36,528 nucleotides of DNA from Bacillus sp. (in: firmicutes) (GCA_021208645.1 JAJOJL010000097.1:1-36528), one strand, 5' to 3'. Counted from the first letter of the stretch, positions 23,809 to 31,463 are shown. The notes: generated by a model not told the origin, from the letters alone. Translations and numbers: made by a program.

Positions 23809-24387
23809 ATGTCTAATCGTTTATATATATTAGGGAATTGGATAGAAGCAATTGGAGCCAATCTAGCTGCTTTAGGTGTCAGTATTGAAATACAAGATAG
23901 CACCGATGGGAAGAGGCTGAGGGTTATTGGCGATGCTGTTCAAGGGGTCGGGAACTTTATCATTGCTGAGACGACACCGGCAGATGGTCTAGCAGTAGCC
24001 GGAAACCGGCTGCAAGGCATTGCCTCTTCAGCCAATGCTGTCCTTGCCTATCGAGAGATTTATGTGGATGAGCAGATAAACAATCAGTTGGAGATTATCA
24101 GTGATGCATTACAAGCCTTTGGTTCTTACGTAACAATGATTGCAAGACTTGACGACAACCCAGCAAAAGCCTTCGGTAACCTAATTCAGTCTTTTGGGGC
24201 GATTATTGAAGGGACTGGGGTATTGAATGTGATGCTCTCCAACGAGGAGCGTGGGAATCAGTTAAGGAGCTTTGGCAAATGGGTGCAAGGAATTGGAACG
24301 ATTCTCCAAGCTATTTCTGTTACTCCTGGGCTTATGCATTTAGTAGGTGAACCAAACGAATCAAACGACCCAGATGGAGAAACATAG
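23809..24387 (+). CDS. DUF6944-type repetitive protein, paralog 2
   Basis: 192 residues with the same six-module layout: GNWIEAIGANLAALG, GDAVQGVGNFI, GNRLQGIASSANAVL, SDALQAFGSYVTMIA, GNLIQSFGAIIEGTG and GKWVQGIGTILQAIS. Individual glycines are lost more often than in the other copies, so it is the most diverged paralog. Modules align position by position with paralog 1 (for example the LDDxPxxxxGNxIQS stretch between modules 4 and 5), which indicates whole-gene duplication, not recent module expansion. It starts 78 bp after paralog 1. A mobile hairpin element lies between it and paralog 3, probably inserted after the duplication. Confidence 0.78.
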   Translation: MSNRLYILGNWIEAIGANLAALGVSIEIQDSTDGKRLRVIGDAVQGVGNFIIAETTPADGLAVAGNRLQGIASSANAVLAYREIYVDEQINNQLEIISDALQAFGSYVTMIARLDDNPAKAFGNLIQSFGAIIEGTGVLNVMLSNEERGNQLRSFGKWVQGIGTILQAISVTPGLMHLVGEPNESNDPDGET

Positions 24388-24417
24388 TTTTCACATTAAC
24401 AACAAGCATTTCCAACG

Positions 24418-24580
24418 GAGGCTGCTGAAAAACTAGAAAAGTTAAATTGCAATGGCTCCGCTCGTTGCGCGCCTACTATGAAAAACCCACTCATAGTAGG
24501 CTTTCAAAAGATTGCAACGGCTTCGCGCATTGCTTAGAGGCACTGAAAAAGTGGAAAAGCACCACTTTTTCAGTACCCTC
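24418..24580 (+). mobile_element. 163-bp hairpin mobile element (copy B) with 8-bp target duplication
   Basis: TTCCAACG flanks both ends (24410-24417 and 24581-24588). Ends are imperfect inverted repeats: GAGGCTGCTGAAAAACT and, on the other strand, GAGGGTACTGAAAAAGT. Inside are GCCTACTATGA/TCATAGTAGGC around the loop AAAACCCAC, and GCAATG-type arms on both sides. A 3' hairpin ACTGAAAAAGTGG/CCACTTTTTCAGT closes it. It differs from the copy at 29276-29437 at only a few positions over 153 aligned bases. No coding capacity, so non-autonomous. Confidence 0.82.
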
Positions 24581-24677
24581 TTCCAACGTGTGCCTTTTTT
24601 CCTATAAAGTACAGACAGGTCCATAATTGTTTGCATACAAAAGTAAAAGAGGAAGTTAATTTATAGCATAGGGTTGG

Positions 24678-25307
24678 ATGGGTATGTCTACAAATTTAGT
24701 TGATGTAATAGGAAGTTGGATTGCTGCTACAGGTGCTACCCTCGGTGCTATAGGACAAACGAAACAGTTGGCAGGTAGACGGTTTGCCGGACAACAGCTA
24801 TGGACAGTAGGAAAGGGCGTACAAGCTGCCGGAGCATCCTTACAAGCCGTTGCAGAGACAGAAGAACCAATTGCAGAGGTTGGGAATTGGCTGATTGGGA
24901 TAGGTGCTGCTGCTGTTTCATCTGTAGGGGCCAGGGAACTTCCAAATGAATTAGAAAAGGAAATTCGTGAAGCGATTGGATTAAAACAGAGACAAATAAG
25001 TGATGATAAAACAATGGAAGAAATAGAAAATAAACAAATTGCTGTTATTGGAAACTCCTTGCAGATGATTGGCGCTTATTTAGTAGCAATAAAAAGAGAG
25101 AATCCTAAGCGGGTTATTGGGGGCATCGTCCAATCTGGAGGTGCGTTAATCGAAGCAATAGGGGTGCTACAAGATTTATCCTCTAAAGAGGACACGACAG
25201 CGCAGCAGCTTGCTGTTTTGGGTGGATGGCTCCAGTCCATTGGAACCACGTTACAGGCTGTAGGGGCTACGGAGGACTTTACGGACGAAGAAATGGAAAG
25301 GGGCTAA
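24678..25307 (+). CDS. DUF6944-type repetitive protein, paralog 3
   Basis: 209 residues, the longest paralog. It has six modules: GSWIAATGATLGAIG, GKGVQAAGASLQAV, GNWLIGIGAAAVSSVG, GNSLQMIGAYLVAI, GGIVQSGGALIEAIG and GGWLQSIGTTLQAVG. A charged insert of about 35 residues between modules 3 and 4 (LEKEIREAIGLKQRQISDDK and following) accounts for the extra length. ATG at 24684 (MSTNL) is an alternative start; neither has a perfect ribosome binding site. Close to paralog 4 (36-63 bp), so these two are probably co-transcribed. Confidence 0.8.
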   Translation: MGMSTNLVDVIGSWIAATGATLGAIGQTKQLAGRRFAGQQLWTVGKGVQAAGASLQAVAETEEPIAEVGNWLIGIGAAAVSSVGARELPNELEKEIREAIGLKQRQISDDKTMEEIENKQIAVIGNSLQMIGAYLVAIKRENPKRVIGGIVQSGGALIEAIGVLQDLSSKEDTTAQQLAVLGGWLQSIGTTLQAVGATEDFTDEEMERG

Positions 25308-25370
25308 TTTGTTTTTCCGAGAGTAGTGTTTGACGGATTCTAAATGTTTTTTCTAAAAAGGAAGATTAGT

Positions 25371-25922
25371 ATGACGAACCAGCTAATGCAATTAATCGGG
25401 CAATGGGTCTCCTGGATTGGGGTCACCCTTGCTGCCATCGGCCATACAGAAAGATTAACTGGCAATCGAGTCTTAAATAATAAGCTAAGGATTATTGGCA
25501 GAGGTATTCAAGGGACGGGGAACGCCCTGCAGGCCGTTGGTGAAAAAGAAGAAACATTTGTTGAAGTGGGTAACTGGATTCAGGCAACAGGAGCTGCCGC
25601 CACGTCTGTTGCAGCAGGTGTTCAGCTACAGGGAGAAGAACTAGAAAGTAAACAAATCGAGCTAATTGGTTCTTCATTGCAAGCCTTAGGTGCAAATATT
25701 TCGGCCATCGGCAAACAAAATATTGGAGCCCATACGTTACGAATTGCAGGTAATATCATTCAATCCATTGGTAACATCCTCCAATCCATCGGTGTCGTTT
25801 TTATTTTAGCTTCCAAAGAAGAAGAGGGCGAGCAACTAAGGGTTATAGGGCCATGGATACAAGTGTTGGGAATTACCCTTCAGTCCATTGGGGCAACGAT
25901 TGATTATGAAACGTCAGTCTAA
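25371..25922 (+). CDS. DUF6944-type repetitive protein, paralog 4
   Basis: 183 residues. Modules: GQWVSWIGVTLAAIG, GRGIQGTGNALQAVG, GNWIQATGAAATSVA, GSSLQALGANISAIG, GNIIQSIGNILQSIG and GPWIQVLGITLQSIG, the most regular set of the four. AAGGAAG lies 6 bases before the ATG at 25371; an in-frame ATG at 25344 lacks a site and would add nine basic residues. Like its paralogs it has no signal sequence, so a cytoplasmic or peripheral location is inferred. The next gene starts 120 bp downstream after a hairpin-forming region. Confidence 0.8.
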   Translation: MTNQLMQLIGQWVSWIGVTLAAIGHTERLTGNRVLNNKLRIIGRGIQGTGNALQAVGEKEETFVEVGNWIQATGAAATSVAAGVQLQGEELESKQIELIGSSLQALGANISAIGKQNIGAHTLRIAGNIIQSIGNILQSIGVVFILASKEEEGEQLRVIGPWIQVLGITLQSIGATIDYETSV

Positions 25923-25988
25923 CGAACTGGCAGGAGGTGTGAATTTTAAGGGGGATTAGAACGATTTTTCAGAAAAATGTGTTACGAT

Positions 25989-26020
25989 GTTAGATAGAGC
26001 GTCTTCAAAAAGTATCTAAC
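25989..26020. promoter_or_regulatory. Inverted repeat upstream of the small membrane protein gene
   Basis: GTTAGATA and TATCTAAC are perfect 8-bp arms separated by 16 bases, 25 bp before the TTG start. It could be an operator or a leader hairpin; there is no T-run. Confidence 0.35.
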
Positions 26021-26045
26021 TCGATCAAACGAGGAGTGGGGGACT

Positions 26046-26336
26046 TTGGGGAAAATTAAAAAATTTAGTGCAATCATGGTTATCGCAGGTTTTTTCTTCA
26101 TTGTGTACGGTCTGCTACCGACTCCCTTTGGTGGCTATGGCATGCATTTGGGTGATATGAAATATATCGCTAATAGGTATACGTTTATTGGTGTCGGCGG
26201 AACCTTCATTGTTGTCGGATATGTGCTGGAAAAGCTGGTGAAAGAGATAAAGGAAGAAATTCTATTTATGACTGGGAAAATTTCGGATTTAGAAGAGAAA
26301 ATAAAGAGATTAGAAGAGGAAAGAGAACAAAAATAG
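26046..26336 (+). CDS. Small two-helix membrane protein with coiled-coil tail
   Basis: 96 residues starting at a TTG with GAGGAG 9 bases upstream. Two hydrophobic segments (about residues 8-25, AIMVIAGFFFIVYGLLP, and 47-62, FIGVGGTFIVVGYVL) are joined by a loop rich in Gly and aromatic residues. A charged coiled coil, VKEIKEEILFMTGKISDLEE, continues to the end. The family is not recognised. Its position after the four repetitive proteins and before a membrane-anchored gene suggests a shared operon, which is inference. Confidence 0.7.
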   Translation: MGKIKKFSAIMVIAGFFFIVYGLLPTPFGGYGMHLGDMKYIANRYTFIGVGGTFIVVGYVLEKLVKEIKEEILFMTGKISDLEEKIKRLEEEREQK

Positions 26337-26368
26337 TAGTGTAAATAAAGAGACGGCCTAGGAAAGGA

Positions 26369-27001
26369 GTGATTACGATCGTCTTCATGTACCTCGGTTT
26401 AGTTGTTTTAGCTGTATTATTCTATGTTTTCCTTCGTGCCATCTTGCGGCACGTTAAAAAATTTGCTAGCTTTGAAGGAGATGCTATAGATAAATTCTTC
26501 TATTATTTCCGGGGCTTTTTTTTATGGAGTCTCTTTAATGCTGATCATATACGGTTCCTATCTTTAATAGAAAGAGTTTATATTACAGCTAGTTTTTATG
26601 AGCCTGCAGAAGCCATCAACCAGCTTATTGCAGACGCGACGGATGGAAAGGAATGCAGTTCCGTTTTTCTCACAGAGGAAGAGTGGGAAGACTACAAAGA
26701 TAGTTCCCCATATATACATATATGCGAAGGAACAGATTGGAACGTCGTGAAGGAGGTTTTCCAATCTGATGATCACAAATTTTTGAATGTTGACCACAAA
26801 GGACAGTTTCAATATAAGGCCACCTACCATTTTATGAAACAAGTTTATGATCGATCCCATCACCTTCTCCAGGTTACATATTACCCTGATTTTTATCCGC
26901 GGGAAGAAGCAGAAAGGGAAGATCAACTCACCTTCTTTGTGGAAAAAATAGATGGGATGTGGCGGGTCACGAATATACAACAACGCTCACGAGAGCTTTA
27001 A
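26369..27001 (+). CDS. Membrane-anchored protein of unknown function
   Basis: About 204-210 residues. A single N-terminal hydrophobic helix (MYLGLVVLAVLFYVFLRAIL) is followed by a soluble cytoplasm- or wall-facing domain of alternating aromatic and acidic segments, ending in a beta-rich region (QLTFFVEKIDGMWRVTNIQQ) that resembles an NTF2-like or SnoaL-like tail. Family not recognised. The start is odd: the only good site AAAGGAG (26363-26369) overlaps the GTG at 26369, and the first ATG (26387) is 17 bases away. An ATC at 26378 would have ideal spacing, so a rare start codon is possible. About 30 bp after the small membrane protein. Confidence 0.7.
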   Translation: MITIVFMYLGLVVLAVLFYVFLRAILRHVKKFASFEGDAIDKFFYYFRGFFLWSLFNADHIRFLSLIERVYITASFYEPAEAINQLIADATDGKECSSVFLTEEEWEDYKDSSPYIHICEGTDWNVVKEVFQSDDHKFLNVDHKGQFQYKATYHFMKQVYDRSHHLLQVTYYPDFYPREEAEREDQLTFFVEKIDGMWRVTNIQQRSREL

Positions 27002-27040
27002 TAAGGTTTAAAGAGAATTGATAAACGGAGGATTTGACTA

Positions 27041-27391
27041 GTGAAGGATATGACAGAGTTATTTCAAGAGGATAAACGTTTAGGCATTGCCTTACCAGAT
27101 TTAAATGAACCATGGGAAAAATTCACCCTTCAAGAGCAAACGAAGATTCTTTCCTATTGGGAAAAACAGCGCTCAAAAATACCTGATCGAATAAAAGAGT
27201 TGGAAAAAGAAGTGAAGGTAAAAACGAGGAACATGCTGGTGGAAAACGATGAAAAGAAAATGATCCAGTTAAATAATGAAATCGTTTATCTAGCTAGTAT
27301 TATTAACGATTTAAATATATGGTTCCGAATAGAACCTGCCATAACAGGGAAAGAAATGTTGAGTGAAAAGGAAATGAAGTCACATATGTAG
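27041..27391 (+). CDS. Small helical protein of unknown function
   Basis: 116 residues starting at a GTG with GGAGG 9 bases upstream. The N-terminus LPDLNEPWEKFTLQEQTKIL is followed by coiled-coil-rich charged helices (RIKELEKEVKVKTRNMLVEN) and a helical end. No signal peptide or motif of a known enzyme. It may be a regulatory or structural cytoplasmic protein. It follows the membrane-anchored gene by 39 bp, and a terminator at 27411 closes the unit. Confidence 0.65.
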   Translation: MKDMTELFQEDKRLGIALPDLNEPWEKFTLQEQTKILSYWEKQRSKIPDRIKELEKEVKVKTRNMLVENDEKKMIQLNNEIVYLASIINDLNIWFRIEPAITGKEMLSEKEMKSHM

Positions 27392-27410
27392 CTTGGTCGA
27401 TTGTTCACAG

Positions 27411-27458
27411 GGCTGCTGAGTAGGGAGAATCTCCCTTCTCGGTAGCCTTTTAATTTTT
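27411..27458 (+). terminator. Terminator closing the 26.0-27.4 kb gene group
   Basis: GGCTGCTGAG with inner AGGGAG pairs with CTCCCT and CTCGGTAGCC (G-U and mismatch tolerated), then TTTTAATTTTT. Confidence 0.75.
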
Positions 27459-27548
27459 AACTACTCAAATACAGGAAAAAATAGTTGGCATCTCGAAATA
27501 GTTAGAGGGAATAATAGTGATTTTTAAAAACAAAGGAGTGGTTTATTG

Positions 27549-29225
27549 ATGGCAGAAACTATAGTTTTACGGAATATAAGAGTACCCATGAGGGACGGCA
27601 TTACCTTGTCAGCGGATGTCTATCGCCCCAACGCAGAAGGGGAATACCCGGCAATTGTTGTGAGAACACCTTACTTAAAAACGTCTCAAGTAATCTTTGA
27701 AACAGGTACATATTATGCAAAACACGGTTATGCAGTCGTTTATATGGACGTTCGCGGTCGTGGTGATTCTGAAGGTGAGTTTGTCCCGTACCGGAATGAC
27801 GGCATTGATGGCTACGATGCCATTGAATGGGTAGCGGAGCAACCTTGGTGTACTGGTTCTGTTGGAACGATGGGCGGATCGTACTTAGGGCGTATCCAGT
27901 GGTTGACTGCCTTGACGAAGCCACCACATTTAAAGGCGATGATTTCTACTGTCACCCCATCGGATCCGTTTGTGGAATGGCCGACGGGACTGCCAACCCC
28001 AATGCATATGTGCTGGGTTTTCATGACAAGTGGAAGAGTCATGCAAAATATTGATGCGGTGGAGTGGGAGAAGGTGTACAATCACTTGCCGTTGGCAACG
28101 ATGGATGAGGAAGTTGGAATTGTTTCGGAGCAATGGCGTGAAGAAGTGAAGCACACAACATTAGATGACTGGTGGAAACATATTTGCTATCAGGACAAGT
28201 TTGACCAAATTGATGTCCCGGCCCTTCATGTATCGGGCTGGTATGATGATGAGCAAATCGGCACCCCGTTGAATTTTATGGGGATGACGAGTAATGGGGC
28301 CACGGAACATGCAAGAAAGAATCAAAAGATGCTCATGGGCCCATGGCCTCATCAAATTAACCGTTCTACGAAGTTAGGAGATTTAGATTTCGGAGCAGAT
28401 TCCATGATTGATTTACTTGGCTATCAGCGTCGCTGGTTTGATTATTGGTTGAAGGGGATAGATAACGGCGTCATGGACGAGCCCGATGTCGATATGTTTG
28501 TGATGGGGGAAAACAAGTGGCGGAAGGAATCTGAGTGGCCATTAGCTCGAACGGAATGGACAAAGTTTTACCTTAATAGTGGTGGGAAAGCAAATAGCCG
28601 GTTTGGCGATGGAAGACTGTCCGTTACTGAGCCTGGTGCTGATGGTGAGACAGTGGCTACAGGGGCAGCTGCGGATGAATACGACTACGACCCTAGTAAC
28701 CCAGTGCCATTTATTACTGATATGGTTTCAGCACAAATTGGTGGACCTGATGATTATGCTGCCGTGGAGCGCCGAGATGACGTCCTTGTTTACACGACGC
28801 CCCCATTAGAAGAAGATGTGGAAGTGACAGGACCTGTAAAAGCCTTGATCTATGCCTCATCCAGTGCTGTGGATACTGACTTTATGGTGAAGCTTCTTGA
28901 TGTACGGCCAAGTGGCTTTGCCCAACGGTTGACGGATGGCATGGTAAGGGCAAGATTTAGGGAAGGTATGGAAAAACAAGTATTGATGGAGCCAGGAACA
29001 GTTTACCCATTTGAAGTGGATTGCTGGAATACCTCTCATGTATTTAAAAAGGGTCATCGCATCCGCGTGGAGATCGCGTCCAGTGCGTTTCCGAAGTATG
29101 ATCGAAACTTAAATACGGGGGAAGAGCTTGGGCAGACATCCGAAATGAAGGTAGCTCATCAAACGGTATATCATACTGAAGAGTATCCGTCTCATATTGT
29201 GCTGCCAGTAATTCCAAAAGCGTAG
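27549..29225 (+). CDS. CocE/NonD family hydrolase (X-Pro dipeptidyl-peptidase S15-like)
   Basis: 558 residues. An alpha/beta-hydrolase N-terminal domain has the family opening VPMRDGITLSADVYRPN and the oxyanion-region motif YMDVRGRGDSEGEF. The nucleophile Ser111 lies in GTMGGSYLG, the acid in VSGWYDDEQIGTPL and the His in MGPWPHQINRS. A C-terminal jelly-roll (PepX_C) includes DTDFMVKLLDVRPSGFAQRL and GHRIRVEIASSAFPKYDRN. Family members hydrolyse esters, acyl-amides or dipeptidyl bonds; the natural substrate here is unknown. AAAGGAG precedes the ATG at 27549 by 10 bases; the TTG at 27546 is the adjacent alternative. Its own terminator has been split by a mobile element. Confidence 0.92.
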   Translation: MAETIVLRNIRVPMRDGITLSADVYRPNAEGEYPAIVVRTPYLKTSQVIFETGTYYAKHGYAVVYMDVRGRGDSEGEFVPYRNDGIDGYDAIEWVAEQPWCTGSVGTMGGSYLGRIQWLTALTKPPHLKAMISTVTPSDPFVEWPTGLPTPMHMCWVFMTSGRVMQNIDAVEWEKVYNHLPLATMDEEVGIVSEQWREEVKHTTLDDWWKHICYQDKFDQIDVPALHVSGWYDDEQIGTPLNFMGMTSNGATEHARKNQKMLMGPWPHQINRSTKLGDLDFGADSMIDLLGYQRRWFDYWLKGIDNGVMDEPDVDMFVMGENKWRKESEWPLARTEWTKFYLNSGGKANSRFGDGRLSVTEPGADGETVATGAAADEYDYDPSNPVPFITDMVSAQIGGPDDYAAVERRDDVLVYTTPPLEEDVEVTGPVKALIYASSSAVDTDFMVKLLDVRPSGFAQRLTDGMVRARFREGMEKQVLMEPGTVYPFEVDCWNTSHVFKKGHRIRVEIASSAFPKYDRNLNTGEELGQTSEMKVAHQTVYHTEEYPSHIVLPVIPKA

Positions 29226-29258
29226 AGTGTTTGTTTTTTGTAAATGATAGTTTGTAGA

Positions 29259-29461
29259 TACACAAGACGAATATTGAGACTGCTGAAAAACTCGAAAAGT
29301 TAAATTGCAATGGCTCCGCTCGTTGCGCGCCTACTATGAAAAACCCACTCATAGTAGGCTTTCAAAAGATTGCAACGGCTTCGCGCATTGCTTAGAGGGA
29401 CTGAAAAAGTGGAAAAGCACCACTTTTTCAGTCCCTCCGAATTTTCGTCTTGTGTATTTTT
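29259..29461 (+). terminator. CocE-gene terminator, interrupted in its loop by a mobile element
   Basis: TACACAAGACGAA (29259-29271) and TTCGTCTTGTGTA (29444-29456) are perfect 13-bp arms, followed by five T. The 162-bp element sits between them, exactly where the loop of the original terminator would be. Confidence 0.75.
29276..29437 (+). mobile_element. 162-bp hairpin mobile element (copy C) with 8-bp target duplication
   Basis: Near-identical to the element at 24418-24580. Flanked by CGAATATT (29268-29275) and CGAATTTT (29438-29445), an 8-bp duplication with one difference. The 3' end forms an 18-bp perfect hairpin, GAGGGACTGAAAAAGTGG with CCACTTTTTCAGTCCCTC. Internal stem GCCTACTATGA/TCATAGTAGGC with loop AAAACCCAC is identical to copy B. 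No coding frame; movement must depend on an enzyme encoded elsewhere. Confidence 0.82.
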
Positions 29462-29485
29462 GCAAATCTTTGAGGTGATTTTCTG

Positions 29486-29765
29486 GGTGAAGAGCGGGAT
29501 GGAACACCACTACACTACTCCTCGTGGCGTTTTCTATGATGAAGAGCGGAATTAAAGGCGTCTATCCCGCACTTCGTGTTGTTTTCTAGGATGAAGAGCG
29601 GAATTGAAGGTGTCTATCCCGCACTTCGTGTTGATTTCTATGATGAAGAGCGGAATTGAACGCCTCTACTCGACACTTCGTGTTGATTATCAGGGAGAAG
29701 TGCGGAATTGAGGGACTCTACCCGACACTTCGTGATGAATTCAAGGGCAAAGAGCGGAATTGTCA
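29486..29765 (+). repeat. 52-bp noncoding tandem repeat array (about 5.4 copies)
   Basis: The anchor GAAGAGCGGA recurs at 29489, 29541, 29593, 29645, 29697 and 29749, exactly 52 bp apart, with substitutions between units. Consensus includes GAAGAGCGGAATTGAAGG, then CTATCCCGCACTTCGTGTTG. GAAG-GCGG and CCGC-CTTC arms let most units form a hairpin. 52 is not a multiple of three and frames are broken, so it is not coding. The array degenerates at both ends. It lies between the CocE gene and DUF1871. Confidence 0.85.
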
Positions 29766-29990
29766 GGGCGTATTTCGACAGTTAAGCAGAAAATGTTATC
29801 CTGACAGTTTTATAAAAAACGAGGATTCAAGAGTACCGTAATAGGGAATTTCTAGAAAGGTATTCTGTTTATTTTCTGCATTTCCTGAAAACGCACTTAA
29901 TTGATCAAACTACAACTATCATTATTATGAATTAATTGGCGTAAGATAAGAAAAAGACCGTTCAAATCCGTCATAGTAAAGGGGATAGCT

Positions 29991-30248
29991 ATGCAGCAAA
30001 TTTACACGATCGTGAAAAAACATGTGGACGACTGGGACCCGGAGAAATTATTATCCATGGGAGCACCTGAAGATGAATACGACATTGAAGTAAAAGAAAT
30101 AGTAAAAGAACTAAAGGACATTGACAACATCTTTCAGTTGTCCAAAACAATTAAAGCAGTCTTTGAAAATTATTTTTGCATTGAGTATGATGCTAATGAA
30201 TGCTTCAAGGTTGCAGAAGGAATATGGAATGATCTAGAAAAACTTTAG
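29991..30248 (+). CDS. DUF1871 family protein (YugE-like)
   Basis: 85 residues. DDWDPEKLLSMGAPEDEYDI is the family hallmark, followed by EVKEIVKELKDIDNIFQLSK and a helical end ECFKVAEGIWNDL. A small all-helical cytoplasmic protein; function unknown. AAAGGGGATAG precedes the ATG. It is isolated by noncoding DNA on both sides (about 740 bp upstream of mostly repeats, 214 bp downstream). Confidence 0.85.
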   Translation: MQQIYTIVKKHVDDWDPEKLLSMGAPEDEYDIEVKEIVKELKDIDNIFQLSKTIKAVFENYFCIEYDANECFKVAEGIWNDLEKL

Positions 30249-30462
30249 CTGTCATTTGCCAATTTTAACTAGCTATAACAAAATACGTGAGGTGGCAGCA
30301 TCAAACATATCCTCACCTCTTTCAAATAAAATCCATTCCTTTTCCACTCCAATTTTCATTGAAAAAAGGACTGACTTTTCCAAAAACAATTGTATTAAAA
30401 AGAAGAATATGGTAAATTTACTACAAGTAACAACATAGAATTTCTAGGTAGGTGAACAGCCT

Positions 30463-30798
30463 GTGGGTTTTGACCGTGAATTAGTAAAAGGAAGCACCTC
30501 GCTCATGATCATGAATATTCTTAGTGAATCAGAAATGTATGGGTACCAGCTTTCGAAGGAAATGGTAAGGCGTTCCAACAATCAACTAGAAGTCAAAGAG
30601 GGCACGTTATACCCTGCTCTTCACAAACTTGAAAAAAAAGGTTACATTACATCTGTCTGGAGACCGCAAACAAAGGGTCCAGATCGCAAATACTACAAGC
30701 TAACAGAAGAAGGACGTGCCGTTCTTCAGCAAAAAAATGAAGAATGGAACGTGTTTGTTAAAATGGTCAACAACGTTCTTGGGAGAGATCCCGTATGA
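30463..30798 (+). CDS. PadR family transcriptional regulator
   Basis: 111 residues starting at a GTG with AGGTGA at 7 bases. Winged-helix PadR pattern: ELVKGSTSLMIMNILSESEM, then YGYQLSKEM, GTLYPALHKLEKKGYI and the wing KGPDRKYYKLTEEGRAVL. Members repress neighbouring membrane or efflux genes, often in response to small molecules or cell-envelope stress. Its stop overlaps the start of the next gene (ATGA), so the regulator is translationally coupled with the HAAS-domain protein, a frequent pair in Firmicutes. Confidence 0.95.
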   Translation: MGFDRELVKGSTSLMIMNILSESEMYGYQLSKEMVRRSNNQLEVKEGTLYPALHKLEKKGYITSVWRPQTKGPDRKYYKLTEEGRAVLQQKNEEWNVFVKMVNNVLGRDPV

Positions 30799-31463
30799 TG
30801 ACCACCGAATCCAATGCATATATAACGAAATTAAAAGCAACCCTACAAAACTCTCAAATAGGGAATGCAGAAGAAATTGTCAGGGAGTATGAGGTCCACC
30901 TACATGAGAAAACATATGAACTCATGCTCAGCGGTAGGAAAGAGCAGGATGCTTTAAAAGAAGCCATAAAGCAAATGCCTTCCCCTGAGGAAGTGGCAGT
31001 CACTTTCCAACTAACCAACGAAAGTCGAAACCGAATTTCACCGAATGGAAAAATACTAAGCTTTCTCAATTGCAGCATATTGTTGCTAGGGATGATTCTC
31101 ACACTCTTATATGCTGGCAGGGGGTACGAAAGTTTTCAGCCTATATGGTCAACCATGGTCGACTTTAAATGGCAAATCCTGTTTCTTTATACGGCCGCAT
31201 GGCTAGGCGCAGGTTATCTTTACGGCCTCTCCAATGGATTTTATAAAAAGAAACGATTTGATAAGAGTGTTGCAGCAGCCATCGTCCCTAATTATATTTT
31301 TATGATCGTGGTAATAGCAGGCATTTACTTTGGCTGGACACAGCAATGGTTTGGATTTTTGCTACAGTCATCTATGTTTCTGTTCCTTTGTATTGTTGTA
31401 ACCATGTCTTTTTATCCAATTGTCCAACTTGGCCACAGACTTGGGGCCATTAGGGGGATATAA
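30795..31463 (+). CDS. HAAS/DUF1700-type membrane protein partnered with PadR
   Basis: 222 residues. The N-terminal ~75 residues form the HAAS helical domain (ITKLKATLQNSQIGNAEEIV, then EYEVHLHEKT and KEAIKQMPSPEEVA). It is followed by about four membrane segments (ILSFLNCSILLLGMILTLLY; WQILFLYTAAWLGAGYLYGL; AIVPNYIFMIVVIAGIYFGW; FLLQSSMFLFLCIVVTMSFY). The 4-bp overlap with padR places it in the same transcript. Such proteins are thought to be membrane regulators or sensors controlled by PadR; a direct role is not established. Confidence 0.85.
   Translation: MMTTESNAYITKLKATLQNSQIGNAEEIVREYEVHLHEKTYELMLSGRKEQDALKEAIKQMPSPEEVAVTFQLTNESRNRISPNGKILSFLNCSILLLGMILTLLYAGRGYESFQPIWSTMVDFKWQILFLYTAAWLGAGYLYGLSNGFYKKKRFDKSVAAAIVPNYIFMIVVIAGIYFGWTQQWFGFLLQSSMFLFLCIVVTMSFYPIVQLGHRLGAIRGI

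Noticed and set aside
29486..29765. CRISPR array
   Set aside because: Units are contiguous 52-bp tandem repeats without unique spacers and with diverged copies; no cas genes are present.
29370..29841. Short open frames across the mobile hairpin element and 52-bp array
   Set aside because: The 52-bp period is out of phase with codons and frames are not preserved between units.
30256..30438. A 60-codon frame between DUF1871 and the PadR gene
   Set aside because: No ribosome binding site and no similarity to known proteins; low-complexity polar composition. A GTGAGG/CCTCAC hairpin at about 30287-30318 is a possible weak terminator, but the T-run is poor.
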